Assembly: GCF_001889065.1 (NCBI RefSeq)
Contig: NZ_LWHB01000116.1
Coordinates: 1 to 13,718, forward strand
Direction of reading: 5' to 3'
From: Suttonella ornithocola
GTDB taxonomy: Bacteria > Pseudomonadota > Gammaproteobacteria > Cardiobacteriales > Cardiobacteriaceae
DNA: 13,718 nucleotides
The notes under the pieces are model-generated. The model was not told where the DNA came from and did no database searches. It was given only the letters and a program-made list of their open reading frames with translations. Positions 13,520 through 13,718 of this stretch are shown in pieces; position 1 is the stretch's first letter; each line of letters starts with the position of its first letter. The translations under genes were made by a program, and so were the position numbers.

Positions 13520-13718
13520 TCAAATCACTTATAATCCAATCTATCCAAAGCAGATATAAAGAACAACTTGTAGTAGAATTATCAAAAACAAACTGAGTAT
13601 ATCCTATGACCTACTGCCGCCAATTCCGACAAAAAATTCTTAACGATATTGCTAATGGAGAAACTTGGCGCGCTGTTGCAAAGCGCTACAAGATCAGCAA
13701 ATTCACCGTCTATAGCTG
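13515..13718 (+). mobile_element. IS630-type insertion sequence, 5' part, right copy
   Basis: The terminus TATAGTCAAATCAC begins at 13515 and the element runs rightward out of the window. It matches 47-250 on the other strand with three mismatches in 204 bases: two in the leader and one silent change in the transposase. Leftward of 13515 the two flanks share nothing. Different flanks plus the three differences show two genuine copies, not one assembled twice. Confidence 0.85.
13606..13718 (+). CDS. IS630-type transposase, N-terminal HTH part (partial)
   Basis: The ATG at 13606 opens the same protein as at 1-159 (MTYCRQFRQKILNDIANGET, WRAVAKRYKISKFTVYS). Only 37 codons are in the window before the right edge, covering most of the helix-turn-helix. 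The leader from the IS terminus to the start is 91 bases, as in the left copy. Whether this copy is full length and active cannot be judged. Confidence 0.75.
   Translation, partial: MTYCRQFRQKILNDIANGETWRAVAKRYKISKFTVYS

Noticed and set aside
1..13718. A true composite transposon carrying all genes
   Set aside because: The elements extend beyond the window, the outer flanks cannot be compared, and chromosomal genes such as tag and yccS lie inside; repeat-bounded contig ends explain the picture as well.
1..13718. CRISPR arrays, tRNA and rRNA genes
   Set aside because: No regular direct repeats with spacers, no cloverleaf-like segment and no rRNA stretch were seen on either strand.

Overview
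The window looks like a piece of a moderately AT-rich gammaproteobacterial (or closely similar) chromosome in an accessory, mobile-element-rich neighbourhood. The housekeeping-type genes (tag, yccS, yjjP/yjjB, yhiI/rbbA) resemble enterobacterial families in architecture. The genus cannot be fixed from the sequence alone; a small host-associated genus such as those of Cardiobacteriaceae or Moraxellaceae is only a guess. Both ends lie inside two nearly identical IS630-type elements in opposite orientation, which suggests that the window is a contig that broke at repeats.

Layout, left to right. 1-250: 5' part of an IS630-type element reading out to the left. 251-732: decayed remnant of a second, different IS630-type element. 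774-3433 (minus): a two-gene unit, yccS-like then tag, joined by an ATGA overlap. 3693-4948 (plus): yjjP-yjjB, the split ThrE-type exporter, also joined by ATGA. 5158-5900: an orphan amino-acid-type periplasmic binding protein, broken by one frameshift. 5914-6993: a small predicted periplasmic protein (minus) with a clear terminator, flanked by two copies of a short TATAG-ended element. 7015-12545: an efflux module. It has a TetR regulator (minus), a divergent YhiI-like membrane fusion protein, a terminator, a broken NAD(P)H-binding reductase, a miniature element, an HxlR-type regulator, and a large RbbA-like ABC protein with two ATPase domains and a membrane domain. 12546-13514: gene debris, with fragments of at least two unrecognised genes. 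13515-13718: second IS630 copy reading out to the right.

How the parts fit. YhiI and RbbA are normally adjacent and followed by a second permease, YhhJ. Here a terminator, a reductase remnant and an HxlR regulator have come between them, so rbbA probably reads from the hxlR promoter while yhiI answers to TetR. No YhhJ is visible downstream. The HxlR gene and the remnant reductase form the usual divergent regulator/target pair, now inactivated on the reductase side. The hxlR-rbbA block is bounded by inverted copies of a GAGACCTTTG terminus. The strongest points for follow-up are this rewired and partly dismantled YhiI-RbbA system, the unusual Thr/Ser-rich linker inside RbbA, and the short TATAG-ended repeat family. 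I did not find a wholly new defence or biosynthetic system.
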